Of a DNA stretch of 64,000 nt, positions 13,587 to 22,858 are shown in pieces. Made by a program: the position numbers and the translations under genes. The DNA comes from Boudabousia liubingyangii (GTDB lineage: Bacteria; Actinomycetota; Actinomycetes; Actinomycetales; Actinomycetaceae): the NCBI RefSeq assembly GCF_001907245.1, contig NZ_MQSU01000005.1, positions 1 to 64,000 of the forward strand, written 5' to 3'. How positions within the stretch are numbered: the stretch's first letter is position 1; the number at the start of each line of letters is the position of its first letter. The notes beneath the pieces were generated by a model. It did no database searches. It had not been told where the DNA came from and saw only the letters and a program-made list of their open reading frames with translations.

Positions 13587-14399
13587 ATGAATAACGCACC
13601 GATTGGCATATTTGACTCAGGGGTAGGTGGCCTAACCGTGGCTCGCGCGGTAATTGACCAGCTGCCGAATGAGGAAATTATTTACATTGGTGACACCAAA
13701 CATGTTCCCTATGGCACCAAGTCTCTAGACCAAGTACGTGCCTACGCGCTAGAGGTCATGGATGAACTGGTTTCCCGTGGCGTTAAGATGCTAGTGATTG
13801 CCTGTAATACAGCTAGCTCTGCTGTGCTTCACGACGCACGCCACCGCTACCAGATTCCCGTGGTCGAAGTTATCGGCCCAGCTGCCCGTGCCGCGGCCGC
13901 CATTAGCCGAAATAAAAAGGTGGGCGTGATCGCTACGCCAGCTACTGTACGTTCCCGCGCTTACGAGGATGTGCTTTCCGTAGTCCCCGGATTAACCGTT
14001 TTTCAGCAGGCTTGCCCCCGCTTCGTAGAGCTAGTTGAGTCGGGCGTGACCTCTGGAGCGGACGCCATTCAAACCGCTCACGAATACCTAGACCCGATTA
14101 AAGAGCAGGGGATCGACACTCTAGTCCTGGGCTGTACGCATTACCCACATCTCCAAGGTGTGATTTCCTACGTTATGGGGCCTGAAGTGGCGTTGGTTTC
14201 TTCTTCTGATGAGACGGCCAAAGACATATATACTTCTCTGGCCCGCACGGATTCCTTCCGGGATCCGCAAGCGCCACCGCCGGTTCATCAGTTCTTGACT
14301 ACCGGCCCCAATGACGCCTTTAGTCGACTGGCTACTCGATTCATTGGACCGGCGCTAGGGGAAGTAAAGACGATCGAAAACGGGAAGGAAACAGCATGA
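13587..14399 (+). CDS. murI: Glutamate racemase
   Basis: 270 residues. It interconverts L- and D-glutamate to supply D-Glu for peptidoglycan stem peptides. Both catalytic cysteines are present in their motifs: VIACNTASS (about residue 73) and LGCTHYPHL (about 184). The N-terminal GIFDSGVGGLTV and YIGDTKHVPYG substrate-binding stretches are intact. A -10 (TAACAT, 13574-13579) ends 7 nt before the ATG, suggesting leaderless transcription. The stop overlaps the next start (ATGA at 14396-14399), so it is co-translated with the MBL gene, as in Rv1338-Rv1339. Confidence 0.96.
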   Translation: MNNAPIGIFDSGVGGLTVARAVIDQLPNEEIIYIGDTKHVPYGTKSLDQVRAYALEVMDELVSRGVKMLVIACNTASSAVLHDARHRYQIPVVEVIGPAARAAAAISRNKKVGVIATPATVRSRAYEDVLSVVPGLTVFQQACPRFVELVESGVTSGADAIQTAHEYLDPIKEQGIDTLVLGCTHYPHLQGVISYVMGPEVALVSSSDETAKDIYTSLARTDSFRDPQAPPPVHQFLTTGPNDAFSRLATRFIGPALGEVKTIENGKETA

Positions 14400-15250
14400 G
14401 GCTCCGAATCATTGGTTGCACCGGCTCCATGTCCGGACCCAAGTCCGCTGCTTCTTCCTACCTGCTACAGGCCATTGGCCCCGGCGAGGACGGGAAAGAC
14501 CGCACTTGGAATATCCTCTTCGACCTTGGCCCCGGCTCCTACGGCCAGCTGTGGAACTACATTGATCCGGCCAAACTAGACGCCCTGATCCTGTCCCACC
14601 TGCACGCCGACCACTGCGGCGACATCATCTCCATGCATGTCTTCCACCGCTGGGCACCCCGCGCACCCAAGAAGATCCTGCCGATCTATGGTCCGGTAGG
14701 ACTAGAACAGCGCATTCGCCAGATCGACGGCGACCCCAACGCAGACTATGAACCCGAGTTCGACTTCCGTGAACTCAGCGAAGACAACCGTGAGTTCCAG
14801 ATCGGTCCCTTCAAGATCTCTGCCCACGAGGCTTGGCACACCGTTCCGACCTTCGGATTCCGCGTAGAAGGCCCCTCTGGCTTCCCCGCAGACCGACTAC
14901 GTGACGTCCAGCCACTGGGCAAGCCTGTCGACGGTGAAACCGCTATCTTCGCCTACACGGGCGACACCGACTACTGCGAATCCATCGAACGAATGGCCCT
15001 GGGCGTTGACCTACTGCTGGCCGAGGCTGGCTTCCTAGAAGCAGACGGTACCCCAGAGACCCCCATCTGCCGTGGCGTACACATGACCGCGGAACGAACC
15101 GGTCAGCTAGCCAACAACAGTGGAGTCGGGGCCCTAATCGCCACCCACATCCAGCCATGGACTGAAGCCGGCGCTGTCTGGGACGAAGTCCGTCGCAACT
15201 GGGACGGGCCCTTCGCCACCGCCAACGCCGGCGCCATGTTCGTCGTCTAA
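14396..15250 (+). CDS. MBL-fold hydrolase, Rv1339-like cyclic-nucleotide phosphodiesterase
   Basis: 284 residues. The metallo-beta-lactamase zinc motif LSHLHADHCGD (HxHxDH) is near residues 68-77, further metal ligands are in YTGDTDY and near the C-terminus (IATHIQPW), and the N-terminus RLRIIGCTGS is typical of this subgroup. In M. tuberculosis the gene following murI is Rv1339, reported as an atypical cAMP phosphodiesterase, with rph and rdgB next. The same four genes meet here, although rph-rdgB run on the opposite strand. The enzymatic assignment is by family and synteny. It overlaps the murI stop by 4 nt and its own end overlaps the rdgB end by 4 nt (convergent), leaving no room for a terminator. 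Confidence 0.85.
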   Translation: MRLRIIGCTGSMSGPKSAASSYLLQAIGPGEDGKDRTWNILFDLGPGSYGQLWNYIDPAKLDALILSHLHADHCGDIISMHVFHRWAPRAPKKILPIYGPVGLEQRIRQIDGDPNADYEPEFDFRELSEDNREFQIGPFKISAHEAWHTVPTFGFRVEGPSGFPADRLRDVQPLGKPVDGETAIFAYTGDTDYCESIERMALGVDLLLAEAGFLEADGTPETPICRGVHMTAERTGQLANNSGVGALIATHIQPWTEAGAVWDEVRRNWDGPFATANAGAMFVV

Positions 15251-15882
15251 AGCGGCAGAATCGGAAGTAGGCGCGGGGCAAGTGCCCGGAAGGCGCGCCC
15301 TCGGTGAGAAATCTGGTTCTTCTCTGCCGGATCTAACTGCGCGGTCGAAACCTCATAGCCCTCCGGCTGGAAAATCGGGTCATAGCCGAAACCACCCTCG
15401 CCCTGACGGGCAAAGAGCAACTGGCCACGAACCTCGCCCAGTTCCACATAATCCGTACCATCAGGCAAAACCAGGGCAGCTGCCGCAACGAAGGCTGCCC
15501 CGCGGTGCTCGGGAGCAATATCGGACAGTTGGTCCAATAGCAGATCCAGGTTCGCCTGATCATTACCGTGAGAGCCAGCCCAGCGCGCAGAGAAGATCCC
15601 CGGCGCACCACCCAGCACATCCACGCAAATACCTGAATCATCAGCGATCGCCGGCAGACCGGTCGCGGCCACTACTGCTCGAGCCTTAATCAGTGCGTTC
15701 TGCGCAAACGTAACGCCGTCTTCTACCGGCTCCGGCATGCCCAAACCAGCGGCACTAGCCAACCACTGCGGCTGGAAGCCCGGAATCGCGTCAGTCAAAA
15801 TCGCACGCAGTTCCTCCACCTTATGGGCGTTATGGGTGGCTAGGATTAGCCGAACCTCAGGGTCGAGTTCAGGGGTGCTCAT
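15247..15882 (-). CDS. rdgB: RdgB/HAM1 family non-canonical purine NTP pyrophosphatase
   Basis: 211 residues. It hydrolyses dITP, ITP and XTP to monophosphates and so keeps deaminated purines out of DNA and RNA. Motifs: [14 protein letters not shown] (substrate loop) near the N-terminus, [33 protein letters not shown], and [11 protein letters not shown] near the C-terminus. The start ATG overlaps the stop of rph (ATGA on the minus strand, 15879-15882), so the pair is translationally coupled. Confidence 0.95.
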   Translation of the reverse strand: MSTPELDPEVRLILATHNAHKVEELRAILTDAIPGFQPQWLASAAGLGMPEPVEDGVTFAQNALIKARAVVAATGLPAIADDSGICVDVLGGAPGIFSARWAGSHGNDQANLDLLLDQLSDIAPEHRGAAFVAAAALVLPDGTDYVELGEVRGQLLFARQGEGGFGYDPIFQPEGYEVSTAQLDPAEKNQISHRGRAFRALAPRLLPILPL

Positions 15883-16715
15883 GCCTCTGCGCCGCCTTCA
15901 GCAGTCTCAGAGGTGCCAGCCGGGGTGCCGCTCAGATCCTCAACCGGAAGCACGACCGTAGTGCCCGCCTCGGCCGCCAGCGCCTGCTGCTGCAAATCGC
16001 GCAACTGAGCGTTACCGGCCTCAGCCAAAGCCAAAAGATCGTTGAGTTCCGCGCGACTAAAAGCACCGTGTTCGGCAGTGCCCTGAACCTCCACGAACTG
16101 GCCCTCACCAGTCATCACCACGTTCATATCGGTACCCGCGGTGACGTCCTCAACGTAGGGTAAATCCAAGCACGGACGGCCATCAATAATGCCCACCGAA
16201 ATCGCGGAAACTGAATCTAGCAGCACCTTCGCGTTGGGCTTGATCCAACCATTGGCCTTACCGAACTCAATCGCATCAGCTAGAGCCACATAGGCCCCCG
16301 TAATCGCTGCCGTACGGGTACCACCATCAGCCTGCAGTACGTCACAGTCCAAAACAATGGTGTTTTCACCCAACTGCTTCATATCCACCACGGCACGCAG
16401 TGAGCGGCCCAGCAGTCGAGAGATCTCTTGGGTGCGGCCACCAACCTTACCCTTCACGGATTCACGCTGCGAACGCGAGGCGGTCGCACGCGGCAACATG
16501 GCGTACTCGCCAGTAACCCAGCCTTCGCCACTATCCTTACGCCAACGCGGCACGCCCTCGGTCAAAGAGGCCACGCACAAGACGCGGGTATTACCAAACT
16601 CCACCAGGACGGAGCCTTCACCAGCGGCCTGCCAGCCGCGAGTAATTTTGATTTCACGAAGTTGACTGGGGACACGACCATCGGCACGCAATGCCGGAAT
16701 ACTTGTTTCACTCAT
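15879..16715 (-). CDS. rph: Ribonuclease PH
   Basis: 278 residues. A phosphorolytic 3'-5' exoribonuclease that trims tRNA 3' ends. The RNase PH core is complete: [19 protein letters not shown] at the N-terminus, [47 protein letters not shown] and the phosphate-site region. A C-terminal tail of about 35 residues (Ala/Thr/Glu-rich) extends beyond the usual ~240. The start [10 protein letters not shown] at 16715 is preferred over a longer frame reaching 17012, which would read antisense through nudC. A possible -10 (TAGCCT) ends 7 nt upstream. Divergent from nudC; coupled to rdgB. Confidence 0.95.
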   Translation of the reverse strand: MSETSIPALRADGRVPSQLREIKITRGWQAAGEGSVLVEFGNTRVLCVASLTEGVPRWRKDSGEGWVTGEYAMLPRATASRSQRESVKGKVGGRTQEISRLLGRSLRAVVDMKQLGENTIVLDCDVLQADGGTRTAAITGAYVALADAIEFGKANGWIKPNAKVLLDSVSAISVGIIDGRPCLDLPYVEDVTAGTDMNVVMTGEGQFVEVQGTAEHGAFSRAELNDLLALAEAGNAQLRDLQQQALAAEAGTTVVLPVEDLSGTPAGTSETAEGGAEA

Positions 16716-16773
16716 AGCCACAAGGCTACCAATAGCCCGCGCATCATGCCGGTAGGGGACATAGCTTAGTAGA

Positions 16774-17808
16774 GTGGAAAAGCAGCTTGAACCCAAAAAC
16801 GGACCTGAAAGTGAAAACCCCTCAACCCTGAACCCGGTTTTCACCCAAGCGGGCATCCTCCAACGCCCAGAACCGGTCCGGGACGAAAAACAGGTAGCTG
16901 CCAGCATCCTAAACGCACCCCAGTGCGCCCTGATCCTCATCAACCCGGACGAGGAAGTCGCCCTAGCTGCGCGCCCTCGGGAAGACCTGCCCGCAGACCT
17001 AGTAGGGAGCATCCTCGGGGTCGGTGCCCCCGCTAGCGTGCCCGGCGCCTACCTAGGAACCAGCCCAGACGGTCCCGTCCTAGCAATCTTCGACTTTGAC
17101 GGCCAACTACCTTGGTCGACCTCGGATCTACTGGGCAACCCGGCCCCCAAATTTCTGAACCTGCGCCAAGAACTACCGTCCGGAAAAGCCCCCGAGCCCA
17201 TTACCGGAACGCCCCTACCCGCCATTGACGAGGCCGCGCTAAGCGCCTTGGCCCTGTGGCAATGGCGTCGTGCGACCCGCTACTGCCCGCAGCATGCGGA
17301 GACCTACCTAGTGGAGGAACTGGGCTGGGCGCTGCGCTGCCCCCAGTGCCGTCGTCCCGCGTACCCCCGAATCGACCCGGCCATGATTGTGGCCGTCCTA
17401 GATCAGGATGACCGACTGCTACTGGGCAATAATCAGCGTTGGCCCGAGGGTCGTTTCTCACTGCTCGCCGGATATGTGGAAGCCGGTGAGAGCGCCGAAA
17501 ATGCGGTCCGTCGGGAGGTCTTCGAAGAGGTAAAGCTCCCACTGCCCGGGCCGGTACGCCCGCTGGCCACCCAAGTTTGGCCCTTCCCGCGCTCCCTGAT
17601 GCTGCTACACACTAGCCGGATTGAACTTTCTGGGGACCAGGCCGACCAGGCCCTGCACCCGGATCCTTCCGAAATCCGTGAGGCCCGTTTCTTCAGCCGG
17701 GAACAGTACCGGGAAGAGGTCGCGGCCGGGACGATCACGCCGCCGGCTGGCACTTCTATTGCGCGGGCTTTTATCCGCTACTGGCTGGCGGGAGGCTCCG
17801 TTGACTGA
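16774..17808 (+). CDS. nudC: NADH pyrophosphatase / NAD-capped RNA hydrolase, NudC family
   Basis: 344 residues: N-terminal domain, zinc knuckle region (YCPQH...RCPQC, about residues 170-192) and Nudix domain. The Nudix box runs [20 protein letters not shown] and is complete except that Lys replaces the usual Gly at the REVFEEVxL position. The NudC hallmark SQPWPFPxS is present as TQVWPFPRS. The second zinc ligand appears to be His where Cys is usual. Family enzymes cleave NAD(H) to NMN(H) and AMP and remove NAD caps from RNA. It starts with GTG at 16774, with a -10-like TAGCTT ending 6 nt upstream (leaderless). It overlaps uvrD2 by 8 nt; nudC-uvrD2 is the same neighbour pair as Rv3199c-Rv3198c. 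Confidence 0.9.
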   Translation: MEKQLEPKNGPESENPSTLNPVFTQAGILQRPEPVRDEKQVAASILNAPQCALILINPDEEVALAARPREDLPADLVGSILGVGAPASVPGAYLGTSPDGPVLAIFDFDGQLPWSTSDLLGNPAPKFLNLRQELPSGKAPEPITGTPLPAIDEAALSALALWQWRRATRYCPQHAETYLVEELGWALRCPQCRRPAYPRIDPAMIVAVLDQDDRLLLGNNQRWPEGRFSLLAGYVEAGESAENAVRREVFEEVKLPLPGPVRPLATQVWPFPRSLMLLHTSRIELSGDQADQALHPDPSEIREARFFSREQYREEVAAGTITPPAGTSIARAFIRYWLAGGSVD

Positions 17809-19930
17809 CCCCTACCAGCCTAGTAATCACAGTTCCGGTGGCGCCGCCTGGTCGGACCCGGAGCTTTTAGTACCCAAGAATCCTTACGGTCTAGACCCCG
17901 AGGTGCTACTGTCCGCACTGGACCCGGAACAGGCCGCAGTCGCCTTACAGACGCGGGGCCCACTGGCTGTCTTAGCCGGTGCGGGGACCGGTAAAACCCG
18001 GGCCATCACCTATCGCATCGCCTACGGGGTAGCTACGGGCGTGTATCGCCCCGACCAAGTACTGGCCGTAACGTTTACGGCCCGTGCCGCCAGCGAGATG
18101 CGTACCCGTTTGGCCACCCTAGGGGTGCCCTCGGTAAACGCCCGCACTTTCCATGCCGCGGCCTTAAAACAGCTGGGTTATTTTTGGCCCACGGCCATCG
18201 GTGGGACCATCCCACCGCTAATCAACCACAAGGCTTCCCTGGTGAACGCCGCTGCGATCCGCCTGGGCCTGCCCGTAGACCGCGAGTTAGTTCGGGACTA
18301 CGCGGCAGAGATCGAATGGGCCAAGGTCAGCATGATTGAACCGGGGGAGTACCCCACCCGGGCTCCGAAGGCCGGAAGAATTCCGCCGGCGGACGTGGAT
18401 TACCAGCAGATCGCGCAACTACTTAGTGCCTATGAGGACGCGAAGTGGGATCAGGGCGTCATCGACTTTGAGGACGTCCTGCTGCTGACTGTGGGCATGC
18501 TGGAACAGCGCCCCGATATTGCGCAAACCGTACGTAAGCAGTACCGCAGTTTTGTGGTTGACGAATACCAGGACGTTTCAGCCCTACAGCAGCGACTCTT
18601 GGAAGCTTGGCTGGGGGACCGCAATGACCTGTGCGTGGTTGGTGACGTTGCCCAGACGATTTATTCTTTCGCTGGGGCGAAGCCGGCCTTCTTAATAAAC
18701 TTTGCTTCGCGCTTCCCCGGCGCTCGGACCGTGGAACTGGTCCGTGATTACCGTTCGACACCGCAGGTGGTGTCGTTGGCAAACCGGATCCTTGAGTTGG
18801 CTCCGGGCGGTCGGCAAAAGGGCTCAGTGGCGCTGAAGAGTCAGCTACCCTCCGGGCCTTCAGTGCGTTTTGAGACCTACCAAGATGACCAAGCCGAGGC
18901 CGAGGGCGTGCTAGAACGCGTTAAAAAACTCCACGAGCAGGGCGTCCCCTATTCTCAGATGGCTGTCCTCTACCGGACTAACGCCCAGTCGGCACTTTAC
19001 GAGCAGGTTTTTGCTAAGGGGGGTGTGAACTTCCTGGTCCGAGGTGGAGAAGAGTTCTTCAAACGCGATGAGGTTAAGCGGACTATTAACTCTTTCCGCA
19101 CCATGGTGGGGGCGCTGGAGGTTGCATCTACCGCGGAACTAATGAAGCAGGCCGCCCAGGGGGCCGGCTGGACCCCGAATCCACCTACTGCCAGTGGGGC
19201 AGTGCGCGAACGCTATGAGGCCCTGAATGCCTTGGTAACCCTGGCAGAAGACCGAGAAGCTGAAGGCATCGACCCGAAGGCTTTCGCTAACGAGCTGGGG
19301 CAGCGCGCGCTGTCCAGCCATGCACCCACCGTGGAGGGCGTAACCTTCGCTACCTTCCACGCTGCCAAGGGGCTGGAGTGGGAAGCAGTCTTCCTGATCG
19401 GAGCCTCAGATAAACTCATCCCCATTTCTCTGGCAAATACCCCGGAGATGAAAACTGAAGAACGACGCCTACTTTATGTGGGCGTAACCCGTGCTAAGCG
19501 CCACCTGCAGATCAGCTACGCGAAGGCCCGCCCCGGGGGGCGGGGACAGCGAAAGCTTTCCCCCTTCTTACAGGGAATTTGGCCCAGTATTGAGGCCCCC
19601 AATGCAAAAACTAAGGCCCACTCAAAGAGCGCAACGAATACTGCTGACCCAAGGCAGCGCGCCAAGGCTGCGCAGGCCGCCTTTGATGAAGAACAGACCC
19701 CGGAAGTTATCGAACGCTTCCAAGCCCTGAAGGCTTGGCGCAAGGCAGTAGCGGAAGGCGCGCAAAAGCCGGCCTATGTGATTTTCTCTGACCATACTTT
19801 GCGGCAGATCGCGGTGGTGGACCCCAAGAGTCGACAGTCCCTGGGGCTTATCAGTGGCGTGGGAGAAGTAAAACTAGCCCGCTACGGTGAACAGGTCCTG
19901 CAATGCCTAGCGCAGCTTCGGGAAGAATAG
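17801..19930 (+). CDS. uvrD2: UvrD2-type ATP-dependent DNA helicase with HRDC domain
   Basis: 709 residues from a TTG at 17801 that has GGAGG at 17791-17795. SF1A 3'-5' helicase motifs: LDPEQAAV (Q), Walker A AGAGTGKT (about residue 59), TFTARAASEMRTR (Ia), VDEYQDVSALQQ (II), VGDVAQTIYSFAGA (III), VRDYRSTPQV (IV), ATFHAAKGLEWEAV (V) and LYVGVTRAKRHL (VI). A C-terminal HRDC domain spans about residues 640-705 (FQALKAWRKAVAE to ISGVGEVKLARYG). Mycobacterial UvrD2 has a tetracysteine module between motor and HRDC; here that linker is Lys/Ala-rich with no cysteines. It is probably a DNA repair helicase. Confidence 0.93.
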   Translation: MTDPYQPSNHSSGGAAWSDPELLVPKNPYGLDPEVLLSALDPEQAAVALQTRGPLAVLAGAGTGKTRAITYRIAYGVATGVYRPDQVLAVTFTARAASEMRTRLATLGVPSVNARTFHAAALKQLGYFWPTAIGGTIPPLINHKASLVNAAAIRLGLPVDRELVRDYAAEIEWAKVSMIEPGEYPTRAPKAGRIPPADVDYQQIAQLLSAYEDAKWDQGVIDFEDVLLLTVGMLEQRPDIAQTVRKQYRSFVVDEYQDVSALQQRLLEAWLGDRNDLCVVGDVAQTIYSFAGAKPAFLINFASRFPGARTVELVRDYRSTPQVVSLANRILELAPGGRQKGSVALKSQLPSGPSVRFETYQDDQAEAEGVLERVKKLHEQGVPYSQMAVLYRTNAQSALYEQVFAKGGVNFLVRGGEEFFKRDEVKRTINSFRTMVGALEVASTAELMKQAAQGAGWTPNPPTASGAVRERYEALNALVTLAEDREAEGIDPKAFANELGQRALSSHAPTVEGVTFATFHAAKGLEWEAVFLIGASDKLIPISLANTPEMKTEERRLLYVGVTRAKRHLQISYAKARPGGRGQRKLSPFLQGIWPSIEAPNAKTKAHSKSATNTADPRQRAKAAQAAFDEEQTPEVIERFQALKAWRKAVAEGAQKPAYVIFSDHTLRQIAVVDPKSRQSLGLISGVGEVKLARYGEQVLQCLAQLREE

Positions 19931-19933
19931 TGC

Positions 19934-20935
19934 TCACTTTGGGTGGTTTTGACACTGTGGGTGAATCCGCCAGCGTTTAATCCCTGGGGATGGAGAATAT
20001 GCCGGTAAATACATGCTGGTGCCAGCGGGGATCATGCCCCGGCCATCAAGATAATCTAGGACGAAGTTCAAGACTTGCCCGGCGCCAAGCGAGAGCAACA
20101 CTGAAGAAAGTGCACTCTCACGGGCCAGCATCTGATGATTCAAGGTGAAAAAGGAATCACCCCAACTCACTTCCTGATCACGCCGGTGCCGCTCTAAACA
20201 CTCAAAGCAGGGGCCGCCCAAGGGAGAAACTAGCGGGCCAATACTAAGCCCCATCTCATGCTCCACCACCGGCAGGTAAGTGCTAGTTCCAGCTAACCTA
20301 GCCGTCGTCGGATCAAAAACACCCCGAGAGATAAAAACATGTAAGTCGGCACTGCGCTCGGCTGCCTCCCTAGCGGCACTACCTTTAGGCATTTGTCCCT
20401 CTGGGTAACAATGCTCGATTGCCCGCTCTAACTGACAGCCCGCAAACTCCCTCGGGAAAGGAAAAGGGGCCTGAATACTGACCTCGGGAGTATCCAACCA
20501 TGGGGCAAGTTGCACCTCACCAATATTGCTTCTTCGGGCCAGCTCAAAAACCAGTGTGCCCAGCGCACTAGCACCCCAAACCTGAATTTTTCGGTGTGCC
20601 CGCAGGTCAAAGGCATCACTGTGGCCATCGCGTCGAATACAGGCAATCTGCTCTGGATGCAAAGCTCCAGGTTCAAAACGAATGAACTCTTCCAATACCT
20701 CAGTGTGTTTTAAACGGGCCAAAAGTCGATCCCGACCCTCATCACTCAAACCACATTGCTGCTGGGCAATGCGAATCTGAGCGCTATTCGGCCTATTAGC
20801 AAGGGCAAAAAGAAAGCGGCGTTCAGGCAGATCTAAATCATCTAAGATCACCGAATAGTTCGGATCGCTACCAATCTGGATGCCTCTAGGGCCACGGTCA
20901 ATCACCGCAAAACCAGGACGTAAACGGTATGGCAA
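19934..20935 (-). CDS. ThiF/E1-like protein, Rv3196-like, degenerate nucleotide site
   Basis: 333 residues from a TTG with an AGGGGG site upstream. The first ~100 residues look like a winged-helix or leader-binding type domain. A Rossmann segment follows (KIQVWGASALGTLVFELARR), in which GASALG replaces the GxGxxG of ThiF enzymes. Then comes PLVSPLGGPCFECLERHRRDQ, the characteristic ThiF-like CxxC/HR segment, and a C-terminal Cys-x-x-His (PQCQNH) that could complete a zinc site. Related actinobacterial proteins next to uvrD2 and the Zincin_2 protease (Rv3196 in M. tuberculosis) have no established activity. It converges with uvrD2 (4-nt gap). Adenylation activity is doubtful. Confidence 0.65.
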   Translation of the reverse strand: MPYRLRPGFAVIDRGPRGIQIGSDPNYSVILDDLDLPERRFLFALANRPNSAQIRIAQQQCGLSDEGRDRLLARLKHTEVLEEFIRFEPGALHPEQIACIRRDGHSDAFDLRAHRKIQVWGASALGTLVFELARRSNIGEVQLAPWLDTPEVSIQAPFPFPREFAGCQLERAIEHCYPEGQMPKGSAAREAAERSADLHVFISRGVFDPTTARLAGTSTYLPVVEHEMGLSIGPLVSPLGGPCFECLERHRRDQEVSWGDSFFTLNHQMLARESALSSVLLSLGAGQVLNFVLDYLDGRGMIPAGTSMYLPAYSPSPGIKRWRIHPQCQNHPK

Positions 20936-21099
20936 AACAGACCCCCTGACAGGTAGCCACCACTGAAAGGAACCCAGCCAAGGCTAGGACTGTCTATCAG
21001 CGGCACGGTAAACAGTAGAACTGCTATCTACCTTGACACAGGGAACGCGCAGAAAAAGTCACCCAAAAATAATCTGTGGAAAACCTACACCTAGGAAAA

Positions 21100-22707
21100 C
21101 TATTCAGCTTGCGGGTCCGTGCCCGCATCGGAATCAGGAACCCCCGGATCAGTATCGTCCGCACTAGTGGAAGGGCCTTCCTCGGCCGTAGAAACTCGAC
21201 GGTCACCCTCAGACTCCACCTCCGGGGATAGGCCATCAGCCCACTCCAAAGTTCCCGAAAGCATCTTTTCCAGCTCAGCATCGATTTCATCAGACTGAGA
21301 TTTTGCTTCCCGGGCAGCCACAATCCCAGTTGGATCATTTAGCTCTTCCGCAGTAGGAATCTGCGACGGGTGAGACCAAAGCGCATCACGCTTCGCCGGC
21401 CCCCACGCGGCCGTAAGCGTCCGCCACAGGGTCGCGGCGTCACGGGAACGCTTCGGGGCCAACTGCAGGCCCACCAACTTAGCGAACAACTTCTCTGCCG
21501 TAGAACCAGAGGCCCGACGGCGACGCATCATCTCGTCCAAGGCCACCGCATGCGGTAGGTGCGGCAAAGTAGCCGCTAGCGTAACGTCCTCGACCCAGCC
21601 TTCAACCACTGCCAAAGCGGTGGTGAGCTCATCGAGCATACGCTGCTGACGCTCAGAGATCTGCGGACTAAACATGCCGCCAGAAAGTGCTTCCTGGATC
21701 GCTTCCGGATTGTTCAAATCAAGGTCCCGGGTGGCTTCTTCAACGATGGAGAAGTCCACCTCGATTCCCTTCGCATACTGATCCAGCAGGTTCAAAATAT
21801 GGTGGCGTAGCCACGGGACGGAAGCGAATAGTCGAGCGTGAGCGGCCTCGCGCACAGCAGCAAAAGCCATCACTTCATCGGCAGGAATATCCAAACCCTT
21901 ACCGAATTCCAAAACGCCCGGAACCACCAGAGCTAAACGAGGATCACCCATCATGGGCAAACCAACCGCGGTGAAGCCAAGGGCTTCCTTCGCTAGGGCA
22001 CCCAGTGCCTGACCCAACTGCATGCCAAATACGGCGGCACTGATCCGGTCCATCATCTTCTTTAGACCACCGCCCGGATTGTCACCCATCATCCCAAAGA
22101 GTTGTTTCATCTCTGGGGGGAGGGGAGCATCCTCGGGGTTGAAATCACCCAGTAGTTGGTCCAGATCGCCAAAGTTCTTAGATAGACCCTCAGTGATGGC
22201 TTTGGTGGCGTTAACTGCAATGGGCTCACAGATCTGCTTCCACGTAGGTCACGTGGCCTCTAGCCACTTCTCTCTGGTCCAAGCTTCCGCCTTCGCCTGA
22301 GGCGGAGTCATCTCAGTGACGGCATCCAACCAAAGGGTCGCAACTTGCAGGCCCTGTCGGTACTGTTCGGCCTGCGCGGCCATCAACTGGGGATCGCCGG
22401 CCGCGTTAATGGTCTGCTGTGCAATCTCTTTAGCCAGCTGCCAGTTAACGGGCGAACCATCATCCTTAGGGTTAAAGATATTCGCTGCAAACGCGAAAGG
22501 TGAGCCACCCGGAGGCATCATAAAGCCACCGTTGGGGCCAAAGCCGCCTAGGGAGACATTCTTTAGGTCTTCCGGGGTTAAACCTTGGCGTTTAAGTTCA
22601 GCTTCAAGCTGTTCGGCCGCCTCTGGTCCCAGCAGATTTTTTAGCGACTCAAAGATCTCAGAGAAGTCGCCGTCGCCGGGGTTTAAGGGGTCAAAAGGGG
22701 ATGCCAT
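21100..22707 (-). pseudogene. Zincin_2 zinc-dependent metalloprotease (Rv3195-like) interrupted by an in-frame TGA
   Basis: Reads as one 535-codon frame except for a TGA at 22249-22251. The first part (22249-22707, 152 aa, MASPFDPLNPGD to WTREKWLEAT) and the second part (continuing PTWKQICEPIAVNA down to 21100) match one family protein end to end; members usually read WLEATLPTW here, so TGA replaces about one Leu codon and no frame change is needed. The second part keeps the conserved core (MFGMQLGQALG-like, REAAHARLFASVPWLR, EGWVEDV, MRRRRASG). The start ATG has GGAAAGG. An ATG at 22108-22110 could restart translation of a 336-aa product. The stop is followed by C (a leaky context) and lies within a CCACGT-N5-ACGTGG inverted repeat (22240-22256). 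Options are a recent nonsense mutation, recoding, or a base error. Confidence 0.75.
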
Positions 22708-22742
22708 GTGGTTCCTTTCCAATGAATATAACTGTTTAAATC

Positions 22743-22755
22743 ATGCCTTAGGCAT
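22743..22755. repeat. 13-bp perfect palindrome ATGCCT-T-AGGCAT
   Basis: In the 150-nt divergent gap between the metalloprotease and PDZ-protease genes. It may be an operator. It is separate from the GC hairpin at 22789-22811. Confidence 0.4.
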
Positions 22756-22788
22756 TCAGATGGAGGGAACCCATAAACGCGCTTTTAC

Positions 22789-22811
22789 CGAGGGCGAAAC
22801 CTGCGCCCTCG
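22789..22811. repeat. Hairpin CGAGGGCG-N7-CGCCCTCG
   Basis: Eight-base perfect stem with a 7-nt loop, 48 nt upstream of the PDZ-protease start. It has the same core as the hairpins at 9641-9682 and 30791-30828. In this position it could be a regulatory or attenuation structure. Confidence 0.5.
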
Positions 22812-22858
22812 CGCACACAAACTACACTTTTAGGGTCTCCTAATGTCACAATGGGAGA

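Noticed and set aside
16716-17012. Longer rph frame reaching 17012
   Set aside because: It would read antisense through nudC and the divergent promoter; [13 protein letters not shown] at 16715 matches RNase PH starts.
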